From contig OW028576.1 of assembly GCA_932294295.1 (NCBI GenBank), positions 29,352,747 through 29,416,746 of the forward strand: DNA of 64,000 bases, written 5' to 3'. The translations under genes and the position numbers were made by a program. This DNA is from Alitta virens. Lineage: Eukaryota; Annelida; Polychaeta; Phyllodocida; Nereididae. The notes under the pieces are model-generated. The model saw only the letters and a program-made list of their open reading frames with translations. It did no database searches and had not been told where the DNA came from. Positions 12,811 through 27,500 of this stretch are shown here, piece by piece (the stretch's first letter is position 1; each line of letters begins with the position of its first letter).

Positions 12811-13189
12811 CAGGGTTCCTGCAGGTTTAACTTCATAAGAATTAAGATCTTTATAGGACATTATAATACCATGCGCACATGAAAAATAAGATCACTAATA
12901 TAGTAATTCACACTGATATTTTTAATTTCATCGTCCAAAAAAAAATTTGGATATTCACTAATAAACGATATAATAAACGCAGTTCTTGTGTATTTAAAGA
13001 AAGTTCATAACGCAGCTGAAAGTCCACATGAGGGTAGACAGGGCCGACCAGTATTCCCTGTATTAGTTTTCCAAGTAAATTTGCGTCATAATAAGACAAC
13101 GTAAGACAAAATTAGGACTTTATACGGGCCTTACTTTTTACAAAAATAAAGTAAGACTTTATCAGACTTAATAACCCGCAGGAACCCTG
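12811..13189. mobile_element. TIR element CAGGGTTCCTGC with 6-bp target duplication
   Basis: The ends are CAGGGTTCCTGCAGGTTTAA and, inverted, CAGGGTTCCTGCGGGTTATT. TATAAC flanks both ends directly (12805-12810 and 13190-13195). Length is 379 bp, non-coding, with internal AT-rich TTAAGTCTTATAAAG-like sub-repeats. It resembles the CAGGGTTCCCA element at 18165, but the duplication is 6 bp as seen. Confidence 0.7.
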
Positions 13190-15495
13190 TATAACAAAAA
13201 TCCAGTCACAACAAGGTCATTGTATAGGAAACAATTTTTGCCTGTAGACCTGTTTCAAGCAACACGAGACTTGCACATAAAGAAACCCGGTTTTTCTATT
13301 GTCAGAACAAAATGTTAGTAAATAACATGTGTACAAATAAGAAATAATAGTGATATGACAATAATAACCTTGTTCATATAATGTTGCACTACACTAATCA
13401 AGATTATTATTATGTCACTATTAATTTGAGAATACACAAAGTATGAGAACACATTTAAACCATCTCTATTTTACAGAGATACCATTTATCATTATCATTT
13501 TGTCTGTACATTATGTACATAGCCCATCGGACGTTTGTAAGTACAAAATAAATCCAAAATCCGATGAGTACATAACAGTATTTAAAATATATCCCATCCT
13601 ATAGATATAGCATTAATTACGTCAACGTAAGGCATCCAATTGATATAGATCGACACGACCATTTTATATACATGCAAGAACAGCCATGGCAACATCAATT
13701 TCATAGCGTTATTAATAGAATACTTAGGTGTTAAATTATCATAGGACAACACTAGTCTACAGTTCACCGGGAAACGATATAATGGAATTTTTTAATAGCA
13801 ACCGAGCTATATATCATGTGTATGGAATATAACTGATAAGTGGGTTAACAATTTTGTATCATGAACAGTCTGTGGTATGACAGGAATAAATATTAATGCA
13901 CGAAGAGTGCTATGGCAAACTAAAAATCCATGTATCAATTCTGATTAACCAATATATTACTTCCTATGTACAACCCTGAAATTTCTTACACACAGTGCTG
14001 CTCAAAAGTATTGAGACTCAATCAAACAAATTTAATTCCATAGTAATATTTTTATAATGGTCTACTCCCAAAATATTTAATTTTTGTCAGAACAAAGACA
14101 CAGGAGTAATTTTAAGAATACTATTTATACATTTTAATCCATAAATTTAAATCGCATTGTTCCAAATATTCATTTTCTGTGTCTTAATCATTCAAAAAGA
14201 TATTCTCCCTTAAATTGTAATCTTTTATTAAGTGTTTGAAGGCATCCACATATCTTGTAGCCACACTGTAACACATTTTACACCAAACGGGACAAATAAA
14301 TGTAAACAACAAAGCAGACTGAAAACTTACAACATTTCAACTCGTATACAAAAATATAACCAATTCACAAATGCAAATTTTAACCCGAGACACATTTATT
14401 TTGATAAATTAGTCATTGAACCTAATAAAACAAGATATTAGGCTACGTTTTCTGATTGCACATGCAATGTAAGGCAACTTTTGAGCTCAAGCATACAATA
14501 AAATTGACTTATTGCAATTAATATTTATTATTTTAAAGCAAGAAATCTTTTCAATTTAACGTTTTATTGCATTTGTTCTTAATTATAATGTACCGAGTTA
14601 TCTCGTTTAGGAAGTGATATTGCATTTTTATTTTCACTTTTCCCCTTGCTTCTAATGAAAGCATTAATGTGAATTATTAATTTTTTGAAGGTTATTTTGT
14701 CAGTGCTCTTTCTGAACAAGATCCACATCACATTCAGATTATATTATACAACAGAGCACTGGCAAGGAAAAGCTTCAGTCATTTAAATGCATTCTTTACG
14801 TTATTTAACCTATTTTAATAAATTTATGTACAGATTGGGCTGTTTAGCAGCTACTGCGATGACTCATTGAAGTCAAATTTTAAGATCTTATGTGTAAAAC
14901 GACTACTTTTTAAAAATCTACGATGCAATTTACAATGATTTTTACAAGGAATTTTAATCCCCTATAGATATGAGGATGAAGTTTAAATGATTTTAGTCAT
15001 TGTGAATCATATTTACAATATTTACACCATTAAAATTCACTAACAGATTCTTTCCCGGAATTCCGGAAATCTAGAAATGCATTCACTGTGTAGTAATCCA
15101 TACAGGGGATGTTAAAAACATTTCTCGGAGCTAAAAAATACAATTAGTAATGTCTGATGCCATGTCATAAAGGTCTGAAATAGAAAATTATCTCTTATAG
15201 GTCATTAATATGCTACATTCGAATTAATGAATTATGAATTTTGACCATAATTTTTAAAGTTACATCAGAAAAAAACACAAACGAGAAACAACAAAAATAA
15301 ATCTATAATACTTAAAAAAAAAAAAAAGGGATTCTCTTTGTATGGGAGGAGATAATAATTATATATATACACACGTAACATAACACTTCCCAAAAAAAAA
15401 TCACAATGTGATCAAATTTAATATGTGTTTTCAGTAAACATAACATTCACCCCTATAATATTCATTATTATAATCTCCATCTAACTTGAAGATTC

Positions 15496-18400
15496 TTAAG
15501 ACATAATCTCCAGTACAAGTGCATTCATCTTGACATTACCGTTTAAGCTCATAGACAAAAATCTTTCCGCAGCTTTTGCACTGACAGTTCGAAGAGACGG
15601 TAGCCGGAGCAGGATCTTGCCGTAACGCCTCGGCTGCGTTGGGTAAGTCTTCATAGTGTAGCGACGTAAACAGTCGAGAAATCTGCTCTGGAGGTTGTAA
15701 ACCGATGTCTTGTCTTGTATACCGGAGGCGTCTGTACAAATAGACGGAGCAAATTTATCATGAAAAGATTTCACTGGTGACGAAACTTAACCAAGAGTTT
15801 TGTTGATCAACCTCATGACAGAGAAACACACATGTTAAGATGTGGAGGCCTCAGACTATACAAACATGTTTCCAATAAAACAGCGAGAAGTTGATCACTC
15901 TGTGAAATGAATTAATGTGTGAATTTGAATAAGTGGTACATTCTCAGCTTAATGCATTTAAGCTAAAATCTGATGGGTTCAGGTTTAAACAATCGAACGT
16001 ATTTACCCTCTCTCTTACTCTTAAGTGCCTATAATGACAGAGAAAGCCCCGTCGGAGGGGTTTCTTAGACAAAAACCCAATTACGAAATTCATACTTACC
16101 AGGATAAGTTAAAACAATGGCATTCAAGGTACAGAATTCATTCTTGTCCATTTCAATTTCTCGAAGACGAGAGACAAAATCTAAGGTGCAGGAAACGAGG
16201 TCAGCACCCCATCCAAGTGTGATAGCTTCTTCCGGAGTCATCATTAGGGATTTGGAGAACTGAACTCGGCCGTCATACTCCATTGATCTGTAGACGATGA
16301 AACATTTCAACAATCATTATCTTGGAAATCGCAGAACTGTTTTACTTTTAGATTACAAGCTAGTCCATAAATTTAAAGGGCGGAAATTGAATACGACCAA
16401 TTATATCATTACGACCCCTGTATAAATACCTGTATGCCAGCCGGAGGACATTCAATTCCATAAATGCAGATTTCAACAAGGCCATCTGGTCTTCAATTAT
16501 CAAATCTGAGAAACCTGAAAGAAACAAAATTGAACCAATGTAAGCCCGTCCAGGGTTGGTAATTCACGGCACGACAAGTTCTCAGAGTCCCGGATGCAAA
16601 CATATGAAAGATTTGTCTGTGCTTCATTTAAATTACACTAAATTCAAATATTCTTTAAAATGCTTATATAGGAAACACATATTTTAGAAATATATATTTG
16701 TGGTTCAAGGGCAGTTTTTCTCATTATTTCAAGCTGGCAGAAATATGACTTAACGATCACATAACAATCACAATGACGTCACTTGCAATTGTTATGCTCA
16801 TGACATGATTATAAATATATTCAGTCTTCAATTATTGTTAACAAGGAATAGATTTCTTGAATGCAACACACAAATAATCTGGCAAAAATATCACAAAAAG
16901 TCCAGCATTCGTATGCAGTCATCTGGTTATGCCTCTCATATAAGTCACCAATACGTTATATAATGACAATAACATCTCGTAAAAAACTTTACAGCAACAT
17001 AAACATGATAAATGAATTACCTTTGTAGCAGTATGTACAACCATTAAAGACAAATAAAATGGTGCCAATCTTCCACAATGTACAGTACTGTATTGAAGCG
17101 CAATTCATTAATTTGCCATACAAGGATGGGGTAACAAAAGTGGATTTCTAATGCTCTATATTATTATAAATTAGATCATCATTGCCGTGATGGTATTTCC
17201 AAGAACCTATTTGCTTTGAAAATGTTTTAGCGGATACTTTATGACTTATCGCGCTATGGGAATACCTAACCAGTTAAGACAATATTCACACTGGCTTATC
17301 ATTTATTTAGCAGCGGAATATTCAATCCCATTCTACAGCAGTTTATTGTCACTGCTTACTCTTACATCCCATTCTTCATATATTTATCAACAGTTTTCTA
17401 GCTGGTTCAGTTGTTTCATCATGTTTATACTTCGCGCCACTTTTTTCTCTCCATTGAATGGTCTTGGTTGCTCAGGACTGTACTTAACGACCCCACGTAC
17501 AGCACTTGGATCTATCAAAACATGTATTGGCCCTGTCATGTTGTACTCTACAATAATATTGCATGCACCATGCCCGACCCCCCTTGAGCCATGCCTGACC
17601 CCCCCCCCCTTGAGCCATGCCCGACTCCCTTTGAGCCATGCCAGACCCCCCCCCCCCCCTTGTGTCATGCCCGTTTTTGTCAGTGCCATGCAAGACTATA
17701 AGTGAAGACCCTTTTTTTACGAGTCTATTTAGTGCCCTTATATTCTGGTGCGCCATGCCCAATTCAAATCCTAGCTGGTACACTGTATTGGCAGTGTCAT
17801 GTGCATGATGTGGTACTTCACATCAATATTGGTGTGTTTTTTTAAAGCACCAATATCACCCACCAACATTTATTTATTATATTATTTGCATAGTTTATTG
17901 GTTCTGTAGTGTGATCATGGTGATATCTCTGCGTTTCGACTAGCAGTTACAATTTAGGTGTAGAAAATATTGTTCCGTTATCTTACCATGTACTTTGCGA
18001 GCCCATTCTATGATATACCGCAGTTCGATGTATCCCACTTGCATGAGGTCGTCCAAACCGGTCGGATGTCTGTCACCTTGTTCCTCTTCCCCTGAAAAAA
18101 GACAAAACGTACGAAGGTTTAAAATCGTTTTTGATATCGCATCGTCACATCTCCATGTTATATGCAGGGTTCCCACAGAAATCATGAAATTAAATTCCAC
18201 GACTTTTCCATGACCATTCACAGAATTTCCCCGACTTTCTTTCGATAAAATCTGCACAACAAAGTCAACAATTGCAAATTATAACGGCCTCCACACATCT
18301 CTTACAGCCGTCCTCACCACCCATTTTTTTTTGTCTTTCTAAAATTACATGACTTTTCCATGACCTTTTTAAAATTTCTATAATTCCATGAATTTCCATG

Positions 18401-21400
18401 ACAACCAATTTTTCCAGGATTTTCCATGACCATGGGCACCCTGTTTATGGTCTGAAGCTAAGTCAGAGTAAAAGTGGTACGTAATACGTAAATATCACAA
18501 AGCTTAAGCACTGTTGAGATTTTTGGTCATAACACTTTACCTATCAGAGCCACTTAGCTAATTTAAATTCCTAAATATATTATTATTGGGGAGATCACTG
18601 GCCATGATAAATTGGTGTCCTTAACGGTGCACTAAATGTTGTTATTATTACTTAACAGATGGCATTAAATGACCTTAACATCATTTCGTAATTGTGAGAA
18701 CCCTTCGTGCTAATCTAAATGCAATCCCTAGAATAAACAATGATGAACATGCATCTCTGGCTGTCATTTATGCGATTATTGTAATTTTCATTTATTAACA
18801 TATTTTTTTAAGTCTACCACTGAGTGTCTGTCCCCTGCCACTGGTTGCAAGATTGAAATTTTAAAGATAAAATATTTTTTATTAGGACTAGGGTGGCCCC
18901 TTGGCAGCGACATCACACATGTCTTAAAGGGGTCACCCTACTTTTAAGATTTTTAATAAACTTAATTGAAATGTTGTATGATTGATGAATTGCTTTGGGT
19001 GAAATAGAAATATCTGAATCTGCTAAAGTTGTATCCATTGATAGCCACAAAATGACCCACGTTCTAAATGCAAACCAGTGGGTCACTGCAATGTCCATCA
19101 CATACAGCTGACCCCTCTTAAGTCTTAAAGGGGTCACCCTACTTTTAAGATTTTTAATAAACTTAATTGAAATGTTGTATGATTGATGAATTGCTTTGGG
19201 TGAAATAGAAATATCTGAATCTGCTAAAGTTGTATCCATTGATAGCCACAAAATGACCCACGTTCTAAATGCAAACCAGTGGGTCACTGCAATGTCCATC
19301 ACATACAGCTGACCCCTCAATTAAGACCCTTTGAAAATGAGATGGCTATTATGATGCAGTCTTAATTACGAAGTAGATTTTATTGAGAACTTGGAAGTCC
19401 TGGGCCTCCTCATGGAAAGAGTGGTAACACTTCGGATGAAGATCACAACCCCCCGCCCCAACACAAGGCTCTGCCCAATGCACTCCAGTTAAGTCTCTCT
19501 AACTTTCCCTGTAATTAACTTTATACTCCCCTAAGATACCTTTTCTATTGTTCTTGGCGCACGCTGGATGGTTGGAGACATAACCGATGCAAATTTTAGT
19601 TATTTCCCAGCTATGTGCAAAGTGTAACTGGCCCGTAGTCAGCCGCTTGTGTTGGGTGGGTCTTTTTTGTAAAATTTTGGACTTTCAATACATTTAACAA
19701 AAATAGCATTCCCTGAAGTGGACTAATGTGTGGACATGGACCAAGTTGGGTGGGTCGAACAACCCCCTTGGCTACGCATAACGAGAGCAGAAACATTAAT
19801 CCAAAAAATCAGTAAATAATCATGCCTAATGGAGTAGCTAATAACTTAGTTATATCCAGGGCTCATAGTCTGGATTTACCTAACATTTTGGTTGCTTGCG
19901 TCATTCCACCTTAGGCATCCGGATTTTTAAAACCAACAAAACTCCTTTTTACTCAGATAAAACTATGACGGATATTGAGTTAATCTTTCTTTGGTGTCTT
20001 ATGGGACCTCTGCTGGTTCACTATTTGCTCAGTCTTGACGCAAGACCCTCGATCTCACCTTTCCGCAGGAGAGGGTCTTGTGGAATTCGGGGGAGCAAGG
20101 CTCCTAATAAGGGAGTAAGGAATTTGACTACATAGAAAAGTTGATATTAATTCTTAGAATACAAAGACGCAAGTTCCTGCGCATAATGAAATGATGCAAC
20201 GTCGTCCCGGACAGATTTTGAAGAACTATTTTATTTGCCGCTTAGTTAAAATTAATGGGCGCAGTGATTGGGCTAATTTTGTCGCCTATCTTGCCTCTTG
20301 CCTGTGGGTCTGCACCTAGACTGCTATTTGCTCATTATGTAGCACTTTCTGCAATCAACCACCCAGGAAATGTAGCTCTGCTGGAGTGCAATCAACCCTT
20401 GTGAGTGGCAAAAGTTGTTCCCTTAGAGGGATGCACGCTAGACAATTAGCAGGCAAAGCGAAGTTTGACTGTACTAGTCTTGTAAAGCAGTTGTATTGAT
20501 GTATATTTGTTGTATAGTCCTACAATGACTCATGTAAAAAAGAGCTATTTATAGATAAAGCTTTTGTTACATAACGTTTACAGTATGCAATGGTGAGAGG
20601 GTTTCACACAACATGCTGTTTAATTTGGCAAGTTATTATCCATATCAAGGAGACAAATTGCGTATAATATCATGAATTATTCATATGCATTCCCATAGGT
20701 CACTGACCTCAAAGGAAAAGATAATAAACTATAATATAAAAAGGAATCTTGCTATAATAAAAATACAATCCAAAGATCATTGACTTCCGAGATAAAGATT
20801 GCAAAAGTATTCTGATTAAATTAGATACAGGTCCAAAACCACTCTGATAAAAAAAAAAAAAAAAACTCAGAAAGTCCAATTTTTAGAAGTAAGTTATGAC
20901 ATGCATTCAAGGCTTGATCCCCTCGCCTCCAACATCCAATATATTTAACATATAAAAAGAAGAAAAAAAAACAGTATGTACATGTACAACAATATCTGAA
21001 TTGTTTTCTTACGAATAAATCTACTTAACACTGGCATTTTTACATACAGTCAGTTTCATAAAATACAGTCAACTCTAGCTGTCTGTAGCGACCTGTACCT
21101 GGCTGTGGTCTAAACACGCTAAAGCCAGCTGCTTCTATCCACTTCTATAGCCAATAATCGGCTTATATCTATCATCAGATAAATATAAACTTGGTAAATG
21201 TAAGAAATTAATATATCATAAATATGTACTTTTAGATCCGGTTTTGAGCAACCAGCTATGACAGTTTTGTCTAATTTCAATTTGACGGGCCGTTTTTAAT
21301 GAAACTAACTGTAGATCTACATACTGTATTGAACTAGCTATGTAATCTTCGCTAAGCTCTTAGTTAAAGTTCGAAGTCATGGTTAATGACAAAGGTGCAG

Positions 21401-21476
21401 AGTTCTAGTGGGAATATGTTTTCTCGAAGTGTCCCAGATATACATTATGATATGCAGTGATATATGAGCTGTAACA

Positions 21477-21546
<70 letters not shown>

Positions 21547-24500
21547 TTAGCTGCATAGTATACACAGACCACCTTGCGCAGATTTTATTGGCCTTAACAG
21601 TTTAATTTTCAACATAATCTGTAGAAGTTCAACTGTAAAGCATACATTTATAAAATAAATAAAGGAAAAAGTGCAGTATAGCGGACCCAGATTTATGACC
21701 ATATTTAAGTAAAAAATGCTTGAAATCTATTTATGACCTCACAAACTAATGTAGTTATGACCGCAGTTTCCTCTTCACGGTAAAGACAGCGTTTATTTTC
21801 GCTTTATCTTGGGGGCTCCTGCCCCCAAACCCCCGCTTATCTACACCAAATGGTATGTATATTGTGCTAGAACTTCAAACTTGTGAAATTTTTGATAAAT
21901 TTTAATTTTTAATGGGTGCCAAATATGGGCATAAATTTGGGTCCGCTATACTGCAATAAACCCTAAATAAATCTTATTTTTTTTAAATCAATTTAGCAAT
22001 CTCATTTACTTGTTTGTGTATAATCACATCATTTTATAGTAATCTGAATATAATTACAAAAATTCTATTAAACATGTAAAATTGTTAGAGTAACAACAAC
22101 AAAAAACTGTTCACAAAACAAACAAAAATCCATTTAAGGCAGGCGTTCTATGAACTTTACCAAAATATGAATTCATGAAAATATCTTGTACAGCTGTATT
22201 CATTTCATGGCTACTTGAACACAGTATTACAGTAATCATGCTAACATTTGTCTATTTTCTTTAATTTAAAAAATATTATTGGGCTATTCCATTTAAATTA
22301 GTTATAAATGATAACATATAATTCTACAGAAAATTACTGTGATCGGTTATCATGCGAAATCATGAAAAAGTTCTGCACATTATACCATGTTTGCAGTACC
22401 GCTATCAAATATCATATGTGACATATGTTATTTATATATATATATATATATATATATGACATTTGATAGGGCTGCTGCAAGCATTGGATATATATACATG
22501 ATATTTATCGTCTTCAAAATTTTGCATTTATAGATAGATGGATGGATAGTAGATAGATAGATGGACAGATGGATGGATAGATATGGAAAGTACAGCCCTC
22601 TAAGGCAACTTCTTGCCGCTTTCACTATAAAACTCTTAAAAACAGTAAAATGGATGTTTTTTCCTCAGTTCAAGACAAACTAAGTAACAAATTCAACTGT
22701 CTTCACTTCTACATTTTACATTTGCAGTAAAATATCAAATTTATCTGAACACGTTTGTATTACAGTGCTCTATTACGAAATTACAGTGCTGTCCTTCATA
22801 TCCATGCCCCACTGCAGTAAACATCTTTCTCTCCCATAACTTTCCCTCCCATACCTAACAAAAGCTTGAAACATGATCCCTGTTACATAATCGGTCACCT
22901 GTCTGACACGCAGGACCACAATGCACTACAAATGTCAGGCAAAGAAAGTATAGAAATAACGCTCAAAATTGAGATTATTTTAGCATGTTATATAAGTATA
23001 TTATTATGATTATATTCATGTTAGCATCATAAGCAATGATTGAATGATGAGATCAAGATGATAGACATATTAATTAACTGAAATTGTAATGCAAACATTT
23101 GAAATGATTTATTGGATACTTGCAGAATGAGCTTATTGTAACTACATTTTGTTATAATAAATAAATAAAGAGTCTTGAGTCTTATATCAGGTCTGCTGCC
23201 CGAGGCAGAAATAATGATGAGATACCTCATTCAATTTGAGATATGATAAATGAGCTGTAATCATCATTGTTCATATCTCTAAGGAAACTGATAACATATT
23301 TCACTATACCATGTACCATGTACACTGGTGCGATAGTGGTATTTATTTTGGGGTAAGTAGTCCGTGCTTATCAGCTCATCACGACATCATTATGACTCTC
23401 AGCAGTTTGTTATACAAGCTGACTTACAAATAAGCATTGAGGTAATAAAATACAATAAAATAAAGCAATGGAGTTTCACTTTGTACATCTGTTGTGACCA
23501 ATAAAGTATTATATGTTACAGTAGGCAGCTGGGTGGTCTAGTGGTAAGACGCTCGCCTGCTCCACTGAAGGATCCGGGGATAATCCTGGGCTTCATGAGC
23601 AACATCCCAGCTGGATGCCGTTTGGATGAGACGTTAAATTGGCGGACCCTTGTACTCGGTGTCTATGCTGAGGCAAGTAAAAGACCCAACTTATGGAATA
23701 AATGTGTAACATAGGTGGACTCCTCTCTCACCTCATCAATCAACCCTCAATAGCGGTAAGAACTTGCCTTAGGGGGCTGCACTTTCCACATCTATCTATG
23801 TATCTTATGGCATTTAAACAAAGACCCCACCCATGGGGTTAATGCACGTGCAACATGACGTGGACTACATCATCTCTTCATTACATCTGCCTGCAGCTAG
23901 CTGGTCATATTCGTGAGCTGATGACGCTTCTCACAAATAAAACTGCGACAACACAACAGAAAACTATGCTTTTGAGTTATTACAATTTTTGTCACCTAAA
24001 CACTGCAAAAATCAAATTTCATTTTTCAATTTACCTTTGCGAAATTTAATTTAGAAAAGACACTTTGCAATATTAACCCGCATTACAACATAAATAAAAC
24101 TCCTTGCCTTAAACACGCTTGGAACTGTAAGCATTATAAGAATGTGCACTTGTTATGTAATAGCCAAAAAAATAGCGGGGAAAAAAAAGCGAGGAGCTGT
24201 CTTGCGTTGACAAAAAGTAGGACAGGCACCGAAGGGCTTTTCTCACAAAATGCTTAAGCAATTACATAAGCTGATGTAACATAAGTTTAAACTTTAAAAT
24301 GTCAACACAGTAAAATACCACAGCAATTTGGGAAATTCTGAAGCCCAAGGGATAATACACTGAACTATAAAGACGAAATAACTCTCAAATCTGGTGAATT
24401 TGTTCATAATGAGGCCTCACCTATTACCATAAGTGAAGAATTATATTTGAAAGGGTTATTATTTTGGAAAAATCTCTTCAGAAAATTACCAAAAAATTCA

Positions 24501-27500
24501 TGGGTGGAGTCTATGATGACCTTGTCCATTTATTGTTGTCATATTCACCCACTTTCAGTGACCTTGACCTATTTTTTAAGATTGAAGAGCTGTTTGAAGT
24601 TGAACATTTCAAATTCAAATATCTCAAGTAATAATGAAGCTATTGTCTAATACTTTCATATCTGAGGTCAAACTTGGTTCTTAGGACATCTGACCAAATT
24701 TTTTTTAAAGTAGGTCAAATTCAAGGTCAACTGATTTGCAGCTTTAGTGCTAAATTTGCACATTTGTTCGCCCTGCAGGTCGCACAATCATTCCTACTGA
24801 TCATGCTAGCAATAATAAATTTGTTTGATTTGATTTTAGAATGATCCGTTATTGTACATTTTCCATAAAAACGCTACTGATTGCTGAAAAAGTGAAATGC
24901 AACTCTGGGAAAGATTTCATTATGTGGTCTTGCTCTGTTTATCTTAACCCATGTAGCATTATGTCCCCGAGGTCTGGAATTCTTAGTACAGAGATTTAAG
25001 TACCAAAAATCCCTGAAGTCACCACGCTTTCATATCATTCTCTCTGACAGGTTCACAATAGAAACTCTTTGACAAAACCATAGAATTTAACATTAGATTG
25101 AGATGCGTCTGTGTTTGCAGGAGTTAACTAATTATTGGCATTTAGTGCAAATCAATACTGAACAATGTTAATTCCATGTGACTCATTAAGATATATCAGG
25201 GATGTGATTGATCATTGATAAAAAAAACCTGAAAATGTCAGGATCAGTAAGGGGGGTCCGGAGGGATGCCCCCCCCCCCCCCAATTTTTTTTAACAAATA
25301 ACCAAAATAATGACATTTCAAGCTATCTGAGGGGCAACTTCTAGGTATTACAAGGTAAGACTTCTTGTGTCTGCAACCTTGAGTCACACTACACTTACCC
25401 TGAAATCATGATACTTGCATGGTATAATAAGGCTGAAAACTCCCCCCCCCCCCCACCCCACCCGAATTAAGAAAGAAAAAAAAATTGAATTTGCACGAAT
25501 CTTGAGAGTCAATTTCACATGCCAAAAAAAACCCAGAAAAATCACATCCCTGTATATGCATTATCATGACCATATTCTAGTATGTCTCAGTTGTGAGAAA
25601 ATTGTTTCACTTGGCTGTATATCAGGCCTCCTAGACCTTTCAACTCGAAATATGGGTCTTTTCAAGAGTCCAAAATCCCCAAATATGGATTTTAAACGGT
25701 CCAAATATGGTCAAATAATGAGTTATTTTTTTATGAACTCATACTTGAGTCACTAGACCTGACGGCTCTCATAATGTTCGGAAAAACATTTACACCTATC
25801 TCAACTGGTCGGCAACGAGTATGAAGCCATGTTGGTAATATTTATACCATGGTATACAACAGACACTTACAGACTAAGTCTCTGTAATAAAAAATGAGGC
25901 CTGTATTATGTAAGATATGTATGCCAATATGCATTTGTTTTTTTTCGCTTCATAACAAAATTTTGAATTGTGAATTTGCATTAAATTTTGCTAGTAGTAC
26001 GTCTCAGCAGCTCAGTAGTTGAATACTAATAGCAACTTTCAAGAAATTTAGTCATCCCTTATCTGATAACAATTTTGACAAGAGATATCGTAATCTACAA
26101 CTGTTCCATTGACACATTATCTTGGTCATCACATCTCACATCTTATTGAGTTTATGAATTCCCCGATTTAATTACAGCGGAACTAATCATACCACCTAAC
26201 GCAACAAAAATGAGTCTGATTCGGTACTTCAATACACACAAAATTACAATGACAGAACAGAGATCACTATCGCGCATTTAAAGTTGAAACAGTGTATACA
26301 TAATACCTTAACGGTTGCGAGCATTGCAGCACCCGACCACGTCATACAGGTGATGCTCCGACAGTTTCTTCATTTAATTGTGTTAATTGTTGTTTACAAC
26401 ATTTGCTTCAACTGTTAATTAGTAATAATTACCATAAATATGCAATTCCAGGAAACCATTTTTGCCGAAAAATTAAAATAATTTAAAAATTTTGCCAAGA
26501 TATATCCAAATTTAAAGAAGTTTAATTTTTCCTAACACCTCATCATATGCTCATCAAGGAGAAATTCCCGAATGTGGAAATTTTAATTAACATGGTAAAT
26601 ATTACAGATGATTCAATAACGTTCATCATAGATTCATAACCACCTAACAAGCTTTAAAGTTTCCAATTATATTTACATTTATATGATTATTGCCAGGAGT
26701 GGGAAGTGATGACTAATTTGCAAAGTAGGTCAATGAACAGTTTAACCATGTTAACAGGTGAATTCAAGGACAAAAGAAAACGAAGCAAAATCTCGGAATT
26801 AAGTTACATGATTCAATGGCCGCATTATACGTATCAGAGTTTATCAGATTATCAATTGCTATAATTGTGGTGTGAAATTCAGTGGTCTTAATTCAAGTTC
26901 ATTAATTCACAATATTCACATTACCTTCCTGAGTTGGAATGAGATCTGGCTGAGCTTCTACGAGTGATGAAAGTAATTTTTCGTCGTAATCCTCCTCGGG
27001 CAACATGATGGTAATATTCCGATAGGATGAACTGGCAGACGAGAGTGCAGCGGAGGAGCCACTATGGAGGATCTTGACGGTCTGTCCGTCTACTCGCTGT
27101 CTTTTGTGTCTGTGTTTCCCTCCCGGCGTTCTGTCTTCTCGTACAGCTAAGAAACAAAAAGAGTTATGGAAGTCAAAGTTTTAAGTATGCGACAGAATTA
27201 TTTTCATCATCATTAATTGAAGTAATATACACTACAGTGTACAGATATCAAAACATTGTTATTAATCATGACATGACTTCAGGTATCACGGAGTTATTAA
27301 TACTGATGACACGCCACCATATGATAATTACACCAACAATAGTCGAACGTTGACAACTTATTGCTTAAGACAACAACAAAAAATTTGCGAATTTGATAAT
27401 CTTTAGCAGGATTTACTTTAACATTTTTCATGCGGTTACTAATTAAAGAACACAAATGCTCTGATAACACATTGCGACAGTACCTGAGGGAATTCTACCA

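Larger units (their letters stand above)
7685..15495. other. Convergent intergenic region and probable receptor 3'UTR
   Basis: RPS19 (plus) and the receptor (minus) converge on this 7.8 kb. I see no supportable coding exon. The right part (to about 14.6 kb) probably holds the receptor 3'UTR, since minus-strand AATAAA hexamers occur near 14520-14633. The rest holds TIR elements listed separately, a perfect 10-bp stem at about 8353-8385 (GACCTGCCTA / TAGGCAGGTC), and homopolymer C and G runs near 9216 and 9926. Confidence 0.5.
18092..26924 (-). other. Receptor intron 2 (8.8 kb)
   Basis: This intron separates the exon ending the hinge from the first ligand-domain exon. It contains the tandem duplication at 18923, (TA)n tracts at 21481 and 22433, a family A MITE at 21664, SINE pieces at 22540 and 23527, a LINE-like tail near 23160 (AATAAATAAATAAAGAGTCTTGAGTC), a cluster of AGGTCA half-sites at 24547-24730, and a TIR element at 25197. 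I see no extra coding exon. Confidence 0.7.

Noticed and set aside
15536..15739. Second frame overlapping the last receptor exon
   Set aside because: It is a shadow of the ligand-domain exon, which reads correctly in the other frame.
17241..17705. 154-codon frame
   Set aside because: Hydrophobic start without family resemblance, ending in the poly-C minisatellite within a receptor intron.
18913..19320. 135-codon minus-strand frame with two identical 67-residue repeats
   Set aside because: It is produced by the 201-bp tandem duplication, whose length is a multiple of three.
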